Positions 54,291 through 61,788 of a stretch of 64,000 nucleotides of DNA are shown in pieces. A program made the position numbers and the translations under genes. This stretch comes from Polaribacter sp. Hel1_85 (GTDB lineage: Bacteria > Bacteroidota > Bacteroidia > Flavobacteriales > Flavobacteriaceae), in the NCBI RefSeq assembly GCF_000766795.1, contig NZ_JPDS01000002.1, forward strand, positions 997,001 through 1,061,000. Direction: 5' to 3'. Every line of letters begins with the position of its first letter. Position 1 is the stretch's first letter. Under the pieces are notes generated by a model. That model saw only the letters and a program-made list of their open reading frames with translations. It was not told the origin of the DNA and searched no databases.

Positions 54291-54328
54291 AAAACGCAAT
54301 TAGAGGTTTTCTAATTGCGTTTTTAATC
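54291..54328 (+). terminator. Hairpin terminator between MbnP and MbnH genes
   Basis: A perfect 13-base stem, AAAACGCAATTAG and CTAATTGCGTTTT, then T-rich sequence. It may end or attenuate the message so that MbnP is made in excess over MbnH. Confidence 0.85.
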
Positions 54329-54336
54329 TTTTAATT

Positions 54337-55386
54337 ATGAAAAATTATAACTTATTTTTTTTAGGAATATTTATTTTATTTTCTTGTTCTAATGATGAGG
54401 AGTACATTTATGTTCCTACTAATTTAGACTTAGAAATACCGAGTAATTTTCCGGAATTAGAATACGATTTGTCAAAAAATCCTTTAACAGAAGAAGGAAT
54501 TGCTTTGGGTAAAAAACTATTTTATGAAGGACGATTAGCTTCAGATAATATTATTTCTTGTGGATTTTGTCATGAACAAGCATCTGCATTTACACATCAT
54601 GGGCACACCATTAGTCATGGAGTAGATGGAAAAACGGGTTTTAGAAATACACAGCCTATACAAAACCTAGCTTTTTTCACAGAATTTACCTGGGATGGAG
54701 CAGCAATTCATTTAGATCTTCAACCAGTAATTCCTATTACAAGTGAAGTAGAAATGAACGAAACCATTCCTTCAGTTTTAGAAAAATTAAGTTCTTATTC
54801 AGAATATGAAACATTATTTACGAATGCTTTTGGAGATGCAGAAGTTACATCAGAAAGAATGTTAAAGGCACTTTCTCAATTTATGGTAACTATGATTTCT
54901 GGCGATTCTAAATATGATAAAGTTGTTAGAAATGAAGACGATACTGCTTTTACAACTTTAGAAAGCGAAGGTTTAAAAATCTTTAATAATAAATGTGCTA
55001 CTTGTCATTCTGGAGAATTATTTACAGATAAAACATATAGAAATAACGGAATTCCTTATAATACTAAATTTACGGAAGAAGAAGGTAGAAAACGTGTTTC
55101 TGGTTTTGAAGCAGACTTCTATAAATTTAGAGTACCAAGTCTTAGAAATATAGAAATGTCTTTTCCTTATATGCATGATGGTAGGTTTGGAACTTTAGAA
55201 GATGTTCTTGATTTTTATACAGACGGGATGACAGAAAACGGAGGAGTTGTAGATCCTTTATTGATTAAAAATGATGGTAGTTTAGGAATTGATATCACTA
55301 CCGATGAAAAAACAGCTTTATTAGCTTTTCTAAAAACATTAACAGATAATACTTTTTTAAATGATGAACGTTTTGCAGAATTTTAA
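54337..55386 (+). CDS. MbnH-like diheme cytochrome c peroxidase/MauG family protein
   Basis: A 349-residue lipoprotein (ILFSC). Two c-type heme sites are visible: CGFCHEQ (about 75) and CATCHSG (about 218). Between them lies the family region with Trp and Met residues, and LRNIEMSFPYMHDGRFGTLE is typical of the cytochrome c peroxidase/MauG family. MauG-like enzymes use a high-valent diheme to oxidise a partner protein; MbnH does so on MbnP. It overlaps the next gene by 26 bases. Confidence 0.88.
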   Translation: MKNYNLFFLGIFILFSCSNDEEYIYVPTNLDLEIPSNFPELEYDLSKNPLTEEGIALGKKLFYEGRLASDNIISCGFCHEQASAFTHHGHTISHGVDGKTGFRNTQPIQNLAFFTEFTWDGAAIHLDLQPVIPITSEVEMNETIPSVLEKLSSYSEYETLFTNAFGDAEVTSERMLKALSQFMVTMISGDSKYDKVVRNEDDTAFTTLESEGLKIFNNKCATCHSGELFTDKTYRNNGIPYNTKFTEEEGRKRVSGFEADFYKFRVPSLRNIEMSFPYMHDGRFGTLEDVLDFYTDGMTENGGVVDPLLIKNDGSLGIDITTDEKTALLAFLKTLTDNTFLNDERFAEF

Positions 55387-56323
55387 AATCAAAAAATTAA
55401 TCCTAGTTTTAGGGTTTATATTTATATCACAAGTTAGTTTTTCTTGCGATTTATGCGGTTGCTCTACAAGTAGTGGTAGTTTTGGTTTAGGAACTTTAAA
55501 CAATGCAAGTTTTGTAGGTTTTCGTTACATTTATCAAAGTTTTGAATCTAAAGATGGAATCTTTTCAAACTCACCTACAAGCAAAGAGAATTTTCATACT
55601 TATCAACTTTGGGGAAGAGTTCCTTTAACTGAAAAGTTTTATGTGAGCGCAATTTTACCTTATCAAGATTTAAAAAGAAAATATACAGACAGAGCAGAAA
55701 ATATAAATGGTTTTGGAGACGCAACTATTATGGGTTGGTATAAAATAAAATTCTATAAAAAATTTGATAAGGAAAAAGCCAAATTATATACAAATGTACA
55801 AAAGGAACCTTCTGGTCACTCCATAGAAATTGGTATAGGAACAAAATTACCAACAGGTAAATTCGAGCAAATTTTAACAGACAGAGTAAACCCTGGTTTT
55901 CAATTAGGAACTGGTAGTTTTGATGGTGTTTTATGCTTTGCACACAGTTATGGTGCAGATAAATTTGGTGTAAATACCAATTTAACGTATTATTTAAAAG
56001 GAGAAAATAAAAACGATTACAGGTTTGGAAATCAGTTTAGTTATGCCTCTAATTTCTTTTATGCTATTGCTAAAGAAAAGTATATGTTGTTGCCTTTTGT
56101 GGGTTTTAATGGTAATATTTACAATAAAATAGAACAGTATGAAGAAAAAATTGCTAAAACAGATGGAACTGTGTTTAACGGAACTGTTGGAGCAGAAATA
56201 ACTACTAAAGATTTTATTTTTGGTGCAAATTATACCTTGCCAATTTCTCATAATTTATTTGGCGGAAATGTAACACCTAAACAAGCATTGTCTATTTATT
56301 TAAATTTTAAACTGAATAAATAA
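55361..56323 (+). CDS. Outer-membrane beta-barrel protein of the copper-type module
   Basis: A 320-residue protein with signal peptide ending in QVSFSC and a Cys-rich start CDLCGCSTSSGSF that could bind copper. The rest consists of alternating strands (VGFRYIYQSFESKDG, WGRVPLTEKFYVSAILPY, YMLLPFVGFNGNIYN) ending in LSIYLNFKLNK, so it is probably a porin-like barrel, in the transporter/MetA-pathway-of-phenol family. Such CDLCGCS proteins follow MbnP/MbnH pairs in Bacteroidota. It starts inside the MbnH gene (translational coupling). Confidence 0.75.
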   Translation: MMNVLQNFKIKKLILVLGFIFISQVSFSCDLCGCSTSSGSFGLGTLNNASFVGFRYIYQSFESKDGIFSNSPTSKENFHTYQLWGRVPLTEKFYVSAILPYQDLKRKYTDRAENINGFGDATIMGWYKIKFYKKFDKEKAKLYTNVQKEPSGHSIEIGIGTKLPTGKFEQILTDRVNPGFQLGTGSFDGVLCFAHSYGADKFGVNTNLTYYLKGENKNDYRFGNQFSYASNFFYAIAKEKYMLLPFVGFNGNIYNKIEQYEEKIAKTDGTVFNGTVGAEITTKDFIFGANYTLPISHNLFGGNVTPKQALSIYLNFKLNK

Positions 56324-56345
56324 AGGCTTTCAATAATATGAAAAC

Positions 56346-56377
56346 AAAAAAGGCGAACAGAAATGTTCGTCTTTTAT
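56346..56377. terminator. Bidirectional terminator
   Basis: AAGGCGAACA and TGTTCGTCTT with a four-base loop (one G-T pair), T-rich on both sides, between converging genes. Confidence 0.85.
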
Positions 56378-57240
56378 TTTACCTCTAATTTATAACCAAC
56401 TCCATGTATGTTTGTTAGTTTAATGTTTTTGTCTTCTTGTAATTTTTTTCTCAATTTAGAAATATACGTATCTAAACTTCTACCCACAAAAACACCATTA
56501 TCTTCCCAAACTTTTTTGGTAAGTTCTTCTCTTTTTATAACTTGATTTGGGTTGGCTACAAAGATTTCTAACAACTCACATTCTTTTTTAGAAAGCGGAA
56601 TTTCGGCTGCTTTTTTAACCAATTTATTCTGCTCTGGATAAAATTGAAAGCTCCCAATATTAATAGAGTTTTTATTTTTAGGTTTAATCTTTTGTAAAGG
56701 TTTCTTTTTTGTGAAGACGAAATACATCAACCATAAAATTGCGATTAAAAAAAGTGTATAAAAAATAATTTTTATGATAGAAGTTTGATTTGTTTCTTTT
56801 AGAAAATTTACTCTTACAGAATAGCAATTTTCAGGTAAATATCTTCCTGCGCAAGGAATAATAGTTTGCTCTTCTAATTCGTGTATTTCATAACTATAGG
56901 CAACTTCATTGTCAGAACAACGAATAACTGCTACTCTATACTTTTTTGATAAAGATGTTTTTTGAAAAACGTTTCTAATAATTATTACTAAAGTATTGGG
57001 TTCAAAAGAGAGTTTTTTTTCAAAAGAAAGAGAAAATTTATTCTCGTCGATTTCTTTAACAGGAAGCACTAAAGAACTCGAGTCTTTTTGAGATAACAAT
57101 AATTGATTTCCAACTTCTCTTAAAGCAACTTTTACTTTTTCAGAAAAATCTTCATTTTCATTTTTGGGTGATGAAAAATTTAAAAAACCAAAAACAGCAA
57201 TTGCTAAAAGTAAGACTCTAAAAATATTCTTTTTACTCAT
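56374..57240 (-). CDS. Membrane-anchored winged-helix transcriptional regulator
   Basis: A 288-residue protein. An N-terminal hydrophobic segment (about 8-24) and a second at about 155-178 border a periplasmic domain with Cys residues (VIRCSDN, IIPCAGRYLPENCYSV). The C-terminal domain (about 190-288) is an OmpR-type winged helix: SFQFYPEQNKLVKKAAEIPL, KKECELLEIFVANPNQVIKR, SLDTYISKLRKKLQ, GVGYKLEV. This is a one-component sensor of the CadC/ToxR kind but with N-terminal sensing and C-terminal DNA binding. Divergent from YceI, with direct repeats between. Confidence 0.85.
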   Translation of the reverse strand: MSKKNIFRVLLLAIAVFGFLNFSSPKNENEDFSEKVKVALREVGNQLLLSQKDSSSLVLPVKEIDENKFSLSFEKKLSFEPNTLVIIIRNVFQKTSLSKKYRVAVIRCSDNEVAYSYEIHELEEQTIIPCAGRYLPENCYSVRVNFLKETNQTSIIKIIFYTLFLIAILWLMYFVFTKKKPLQKIKPKNKNSINIGSFQFYPEQNKLVKKAAEIPLSKKECELLEIFVANPNQVIKREELTKKVWEDNGVFVGRSLDTYISKLRKKLQEDKNIKLTNIHGVGYKLEVK

Positions 57241-57283
57241 ATTGAATACAAATAACCAACAAATCCGTCAATTTTTACAACTG

Positions 57284-57314
57284 TTGACACTTCTTTTACA
57301 TTTTTTTGACACTT
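57284..57314. promoter_or_regulatory. Direct repeats, candidate operator of the winged-helix regulator
   Basis: TTGACACTT occurs at 57284-57292 and 57306-57314, exactly 22 bases apart (about two helix turns), in the divergent gap between the regulator and yceI genes. OmpR-type winged helices bind direct repeats, so an operator is plausible. Confidence 0.45.
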
Positions 57315-57362
57315 TTTTTCTGATGTAGAGATAGTTTTACATCAAACTTAAAAAATATTTTT

Positions 57363-57932
57363 ATGATTAAAAAAATCTCTTTACTAATTTTTATGTGTTA
57401 TTTTACTTTACAAATAGATGCACAAGAAAAAATAAAATTAAACACTAAAACCATTACTATTATTTGGGAAGGAAGCAAACTATTTAACTTTGGAAGTCAT
57501 GATGGAACCGTAAATTTTAAAGAAGGAGAAGTTGTTGTAAAAGACAGTAAAATTACGAGTGGTAGTTTTATAATTGATATGACATCCTTAAAATCTAACG
57601 AGACAGAAAATTGGGTACATGACCTTATTGAGCATTTAAAACACAAAGATTTTTTTGATGTTAAAAGCAACCCAACAGCAAAAATTGTTTTCACAAATAT
57701 AAAATATGTTGGTGATGGTTATGTACAAATTACTGCAGATTTAACCATTAATAAAATTACAAATTCTGTCTTTTTTGTAGGAAAGCAAAATGATGAAAAA
57801 AGACAATTAGAAACTAGATTAAAAATTGATAGAACAGATTGGAAAATTACCTATAAATCGCAAGGAAAAACAAGTATAAAAGATCAGATTATTTCTGATG
57901 CTATTTCTTTTAAAGTCAAATTAAATTTTTAA
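57363..57932 (+). CDS. YceI family protein
   Basis: A 189-residue secreted lipocalin-like protein. Signal peptide to about residue 20; KTITIIWEGSKLFNFGSHDG is the YceI start with the typical beta strands, then SGSFIIDMTSLKSNE, HLKHKDFFDVKSNPTAKIVF and LKIDRTDWKITYKSQG. YceI proteins bind long apolar molecules such as isoprenoids in the periplasm. First gene of a short operon with two paralogous secreted proteins, divergent from a membrane regulator. Confidence 0.92.
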   Translation: MIKKISLLIFMCYFTLQIDAQEKIKLNTKTITIIWEGSKLFNFGSHDGTVNFKEGEVVVKDSKITSGSFIIDMTSLKSNETENWVHDLIEHLKHKDFFDVKSNPTAKIVFTNIKYVGDGYVQITADLTINKITNSVFFVGKQNDEKRQLETRLKIDRTDWKITYKSQGKTSIKDQIISDAISFKVKLNF

Positions 57933-57934
57933 AA

Positions 57935-58508
57935 ATGAATAAAACGTTATGTGTAATTGTTATTTTTTTTTAAACTAATTTCTGTTTTAGGTCAAGAAAA
58001 AGAAGATTTATCAATTTTAAAAAATACTAAGAATTGGAAAAAAGAAATTATTAAATTCCCAATAGATTGGGCACCAAATTTAAAACTAAAAGGTTTTGAA
58101 GAACTACTTTTTTCTCCAAAATGGTCAGATAAAAAGAGTGATCAATTTTGGTCTTTGGTAATTTCTTGGAGTATTGAAGCAAAAGAAAATTTAAGTAAAA
58201 AACAACTCGAATATAATCTTAAAAGTTATTTTGATGGTTTAATGAAACCCAATCATTGGGCAAAAGATTTCCCTGATCCAGAAGTTAGTTTTATTAAAAA
58301 CTATGACCATACTTTTAATGGTAAAATGACTTTTTTTGATGGTTTTTATTCAGGAAAAATAATTACAGTTAATATACAAGTAGAACAAACTTTTTGTGAG
58401 AATAATAATAAAACAATTATCATTTTTCGATTATCACCAAAAGAAAAACGACATAAAATTTGGAAAACTTTAAACGAACTGGAGCTGAATGAAAAACTTT
58501 GTAATTAA
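57935..58508 (+). CDS. Secreted protein, paralogue A, frame broken in the signal peptide
   Basis: The mature protein (EKEDLSILKNTKNWKKEIIK and onward) is 180 residues without a named family. The start ATG at 57935 gives MNKTLCVIVIFF, then the frame meets TAA at 57971 after a run of nine T (57963-57971). A shift of one base restores KLISVLGQEKED, the end of a signal peptide. A frame of TTG 57957 would give a shortened signal. It shares SPKEKRHKIWKTLNELELN with the next gene. Phase variation, decay or a read error at the T9 run are possible. Confidence 0.6.
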
Positions 58509-58518
58509 TCTAATAGCT

Positions 58519-59099
58519 ATGAAAAAGATAATATATATTTCAATATTCTTTTTTTGTTCAATTTTTACTTTCGGACAAAACAACGAGTTCAATTTAATAA
58601 AATTGATTCTACTTGGGGACAAGAAGTAATTCGTTTTCCTGCAAGAGATATGGATTATATTGGAGTTGGAGATATAAGATTTCCACCCAATGGTTGGATC
58701 AAACCAGAACACACTTTTTTTTGGTCTTATACCTATGCTTGGAGTATAGATGTAAATAGAAAAATTTCTACAAGTGAATTAGAACTAGATTTAGAAAAAT
58801 ATTTTAATAGTTTAAATAGAGTTGATGTAACTAATAAAAACGACAAACGAATAGCAACTGCAACAGTTTCTAAAATTAAAAGAAATAAATCGGTTACTTT
58901 TTATGAAGGAAAAGTACATACTTACGATCGTTTTGCAACCAATAAACGATTTACTTTAAACGTAAAAATTAAAAGTCATTTTTGTATAAAGACACAAAAA
59001 ACTGTGCTTTTATTTACCTTTTCTCCAAAGGAATTTAAACATGAAGTTTGGAAAACTTTAAATGAAATTGAATTAGAAAAAGGAGTATGTAAACACTAA
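58519..59099 (+). CDS. Secreted protein, paralogue B, frame broken after the signal peptide
   Basis: ATG 58519 encodes a good signal peptide (MKKIIYISIFFFCSIFTFGQ) and NNEFNLIK, then runs to a stop. The rest of the protein (KIDSTWGQEVIRFPARDMDY to about 59099) is in another frame; a missing A in the short A4 run near 58600 explains this. It is a paralogue of the upstream gene: FHEV/RHKIWKTLNE-type ends and aromatic FWS.YAWSID-like middle. No named family. Ten bases separate the two genes. Confidence 0.6.
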
Positions 59100-59131
59100 A
59101 AAAGGGCAAATAGAAATGCTCGTCGTTTTAA
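59097..59131 (+). terminator. Weak terminator-like hairpin
   Basis: AAAAGGGCAAATAGAAATGC followed by TCGTCGTTTT looks like a decayed copy of the terminator at 56346-56377. The stem is short, so it is a weak call. Confidence 0.4.
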
Positions 59132-59239
59132 TCAATCTAAATTTTATTATATTTATGGAAAAATTGTACTCAGGAATAAACCTTGAATAAAATGAAGGTT
59201 TATTTTTTGAGGTCATATTCATTTTGTTATAAACTAAAA

Positions 59240-59740
59240 ATGCTATCAAATCAAGAAGCTCAATATCTGTTGAATTTAGAAAAAAGTTTAAGTAAACCAA
59301 ATCAAACAATAGATTTATCAAAAAAGAAAAATAGAATTGAATTAATTTCTCATCAAGATTCTGATTATGGGTTTTGGTTAGAAATTACTACAAATCAGAA
59401 AATTATTCTTAAAACTTCAATTCACCATATGGAAAGTAATTCATTTATTGGTTTATTAAGAATAGATTATAAAGGAGGTCATCATAATCCTGCTACTGTA
59501 AAATCTACTTTACCAAGTTTTTTAGAGCCTTATGCAGATAAATGGTTTGAACCAACTGAACCTCATATGCATATCTACGTTGAAGGATATAGAGATTTGG
59601 CTTGGGCTATTCCTTTAATAGATATTGATTTTCCTGTTAAAGAAATAACACAACCTTCCGACTTATCAGAATTAATATTTAACTTTGCTCGTAAAATAAA
59701 TTTAAAATCTTTACTAAACATACAACAAGCAATACTTTGA
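59240..59740 (+). CDS. DUF6978 family protein
   Basis: About 166 residues from ATG 59240 (MLSNQEAQYLLNLEKSLSKP), preferred to the TTG at 59183 because the family starts close to this point. It has LSKKKNRIELISHQDSDYGF, then GLLRIDYKGGHHNPATVK and PHMHIYVEGYRDLAWAIPL, the DUF6978 pattern with conserved His residues. No signal or membrane helix. Its stop overlaps the next gene's start (TTGA). DUF6978 often accompanies DUF1828, and an accessory or defence role is only a guess. Confidence 0.75.
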   Translation: MLSNQEAQYLLNLEKSLSKPNQTIDLSKKKNRIELISHQDSDYGFWLEITTNQKIILKTSIHHMESNSFIGLLRIDYKGGHHNPATVKSTLPSFLEPYADKWFEPTEPHMHIYVEGYRDLAWAIPLIDIDFPVKEITQPSDLSELIFNFARKINLKSLLNIQQAIL

Positions 59741-60519
59741 ATTGGGCAAATACATATGTAGACGAATATTATAACTGGTTAAAAGAAAAAACTTTTATCC
59801 AGAAAGATGATTATACAGATTGGTTTCTAATCAATACTCCATTTGTAGGTGCTTTCAATGATACAATTGAAATATATGCTCAAAAAAAAGGTTCTAATTT
59901 AATTTTAAGTGACAATGGAGAGACAATGACTAATTTGGAGCTTCAAGGTTTACATATTCAAGGCTCTAAAAGAAGAAGGAATATACTAGATTCTATACTT
60001 TTAAATTATGGTGTGAAGTTTGAAAATGATGAATTAGTAATTGAATCTAATATTGAAAAATTTTCTCAATGTAAACATAATTTTCTATCTGCTATTATTG
60101 AAATTAATGATTTATATGTTTTGTCAAAACATCAAGTATCTTCTATTTTTAAAGAAGATGTTCGTAGTTATTTAGATTCTGAAAATATAATTTATACTCC
60201 TGATTTCATATCTAAAGGAGAAACTGGATTAGAATTTAATTTTGATTTTCAAATTGCCCGAAAAGATAAAGAAATAGTTATCAAATCCTTTAATGTTATA
60301 AATAAATCAAATTTACCTAGCTTTCTCTTTTCTTGGGATGATATAAAACCTGTTAGGGAAAAAAGTACAAAAAAAAATGTAAATGCAATTGCAATTATAA
60401 ATGATTTTGAAAAAGAGGTTAAAACTGAATTTTTAGATGCTTTGAAATCTAAAAATGCAGATTACATTCTTTGGTCAGAAAGGGATTTAGAAAAAAATAA
60501 AATTCTTTTATCTGCTTAA
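59737..60519 (+). CDS. DUF1828/DUF1829 protein
   Basis: A 260-residue soluble protein. The N-terminal DUF1828 domain (about 1-95) includes WFLINTPFVGAFNDTIEIYA, then LILSDNGETMTNLELQG; the C-terminal DUF1829 domain (about 115-260) includes VLSKHQVSSIFKEDVRSYLD, EFNFDFQIARKDKEI and ADYILWSERDLEK. Both domains lack a known function. The start is TTG 59737, overlapping the previous stop, which indicates coupling. Probably a two-gene cassette that moves between genomes. Confidence 0.8.
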   Translation: MNWANTYVDEYYNWLKEKTFIQKDDYTDWFLINTPFVGAFNDTIEIYAQKKGSNLILSDNGETMTNLELQGLHIQGSKRRRNILDSILLNYGVKFENDELVIESNIEKFSQCKHNFLSAIIEINDLYVLSKHQVSSIFKEDVRSYLDSENIIYTPDFISKGETGLEFNFDFQIARKDKEIVIKSFNVINKSNLPSFLFSWDDIKPVREKSTKKNVNAIAIINDFEKEVKTEFLDALKSKNADYILWSERDLEKNKILLSA

Positions 60520-60520
60520 T

Positions 60521-61783
60521 TTATTTTTTTGCTAAATTCAATCCAACAAAAACCAAAAAAGCAGGAATTACCCAACCTAAACTAGAATTTGCTAATGGTA
60601 TTAAATTTTTAATTCCAACTAAGTTTTCCCTTGGTATAATAAACCCTAAAAAGTCTGGAATACTAAAGATAAAAGTTACTAAAACAACACTTCTAAAAAC
60701 TAATTTAGAAGCATATTTATTCGGCACAATATTTAATAGAATTAATACAATTGTTATTGGGTACAAAAACATTAAAGCTGGTACTGCTAAAGTGATGATA
60801 AAATCTACTTGATAACTACCCACAATAACGCCAATTACACAAGCAATTGCAGCAGTAATTATAAATGCTTGTTTAGAATCTTTGCAAATTCCTTTTATAT
60901 AATCTGCAGTTCCTGTTACAATACCAACAGCAGTTGTAAAGCATGCTAAAGCCACCAAAACACTTAAAAAAGTGGTTCCTAAGTTTCCTAAAGTTTGTGT
61001 ACTTAAACTAGATAAAATATCTGTTCTAGAAGCATTTTCTGCAAATGTTGAAGAAAGTAAAGAGCCACTTAAAATTAAACCTCCATAAATTAGCAATAAC
61101 CCAACCCCAGCAATAATTCCTGCTTTAGTAATTAGTTTTTTTCTGTCTTCAAAACTATCATCACCTTTTAAATTTAAAGAGATAATGATTACAGCTCCAA
61201 CAACTACACCTCCAATGGCATCAAAGGTTTGATATCCTTCTAATATACCATCTACAAATGGTGTTGTAAATGTTGATGGATTTACAGTTCCTGAAGATGT
61301 AAAAACAGCAATAAAAATAATTATCAATAGAATTAAAACGATAATTGGCGTTAAAAATTTACCAATTAAACTAATTATTTTATTACGATTTACAGCAAAA
61401 ATAAAAACCAATACAAAGTAAAGAATACTGGTTACAATAGCTGGAGTTTCAAAAAATGGTTGAATTGCCATTTCATGTGTAACAGCTGCTGTTCTTGGTG
61501 ATGGAATTGCGATGGCGATTGCATAAATAAGCATACAATATACTGTGCTAAAAATAGGAGAAACTTTCTTACCAAAATCATACAAAGTTCCTTGTAATTT
61601 TGCGTGTGCAAAAATCGCCAAAATAGGAATTGTTACTGCTGTTAGCACAAAACCTAATACAACAATCCACCAATCTGCTCCAGATTTTGCCCCTAAAGTT
61701 GGAGGTAAAATTAAATTTCCTGCTCCAAAAAAGAGTGAAAAAAGTGCAAAACCAGCAATCCAAATATCTTTTGTTTTAATCAA
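60521..61783 (-). CDS. brnQ: Branched-chain amino acid transporter BrnQ
   Basis: A 420-residue transporter with about twelve membrane helices. The start FALFSLFFGAGNLILPPTLG (about 13) is the LIVCS family signature, and GVVVGAVIIISLNLKG and GTADYIKGICKDSK follow. It imports Leu, Ile and Val with sodium. Its gene is 5 bases after the serine hydrolase stop codon, so both are on one message. It converges with the DUF1828 gene with one base between stop codons. Confidence 0.93.
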   Translation of the reverse strand: MIKTKDIWIAGFALFSLFFGAGNLILPPTLGAKSGADWWIVVLGFVLTAVTIPILAIFAHAKLQGTLYDFGKKVSPIFSTVYCMLIYAIAIAIPSPRTAAVTHEMAIQPFFETPAIVTSILYFVLVFIFAVNRNKIISLIGKFLTPIIVLILLIIIFIAVFTSSGTVNPSTFTTPFVDGILEGYQTFDAIGGVVVGAVIIISLNLKGDDSFEDRKKLITKAGIIAGVGLLLIYGGLILSGSLLSSTFAENASRTDILSSLSTQTLGNLGTTFLSVLVALACFTTAVGIVTGTADYIKGICKDSKQAFIITAAIACVIGVIVGSYQVDFIITLAVPALMFLYPITIVLILLNIVPNKYASKLVFRSVVLVTFIFSIPDFLGFIIPRENLVGIKNLIPLANSSLGWVIPAFLVFVGLNLAKK

Positions 61784-61788
61784 AATTA

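Noticed and set aside
59183-59239. Longer start of the DUF6978 gene
   Set aside because: The hydrophobic, Cys/Tyr-rich leader does not fit a soluble family that begins near MLSNQEAQ; ATG at 59240 is better.
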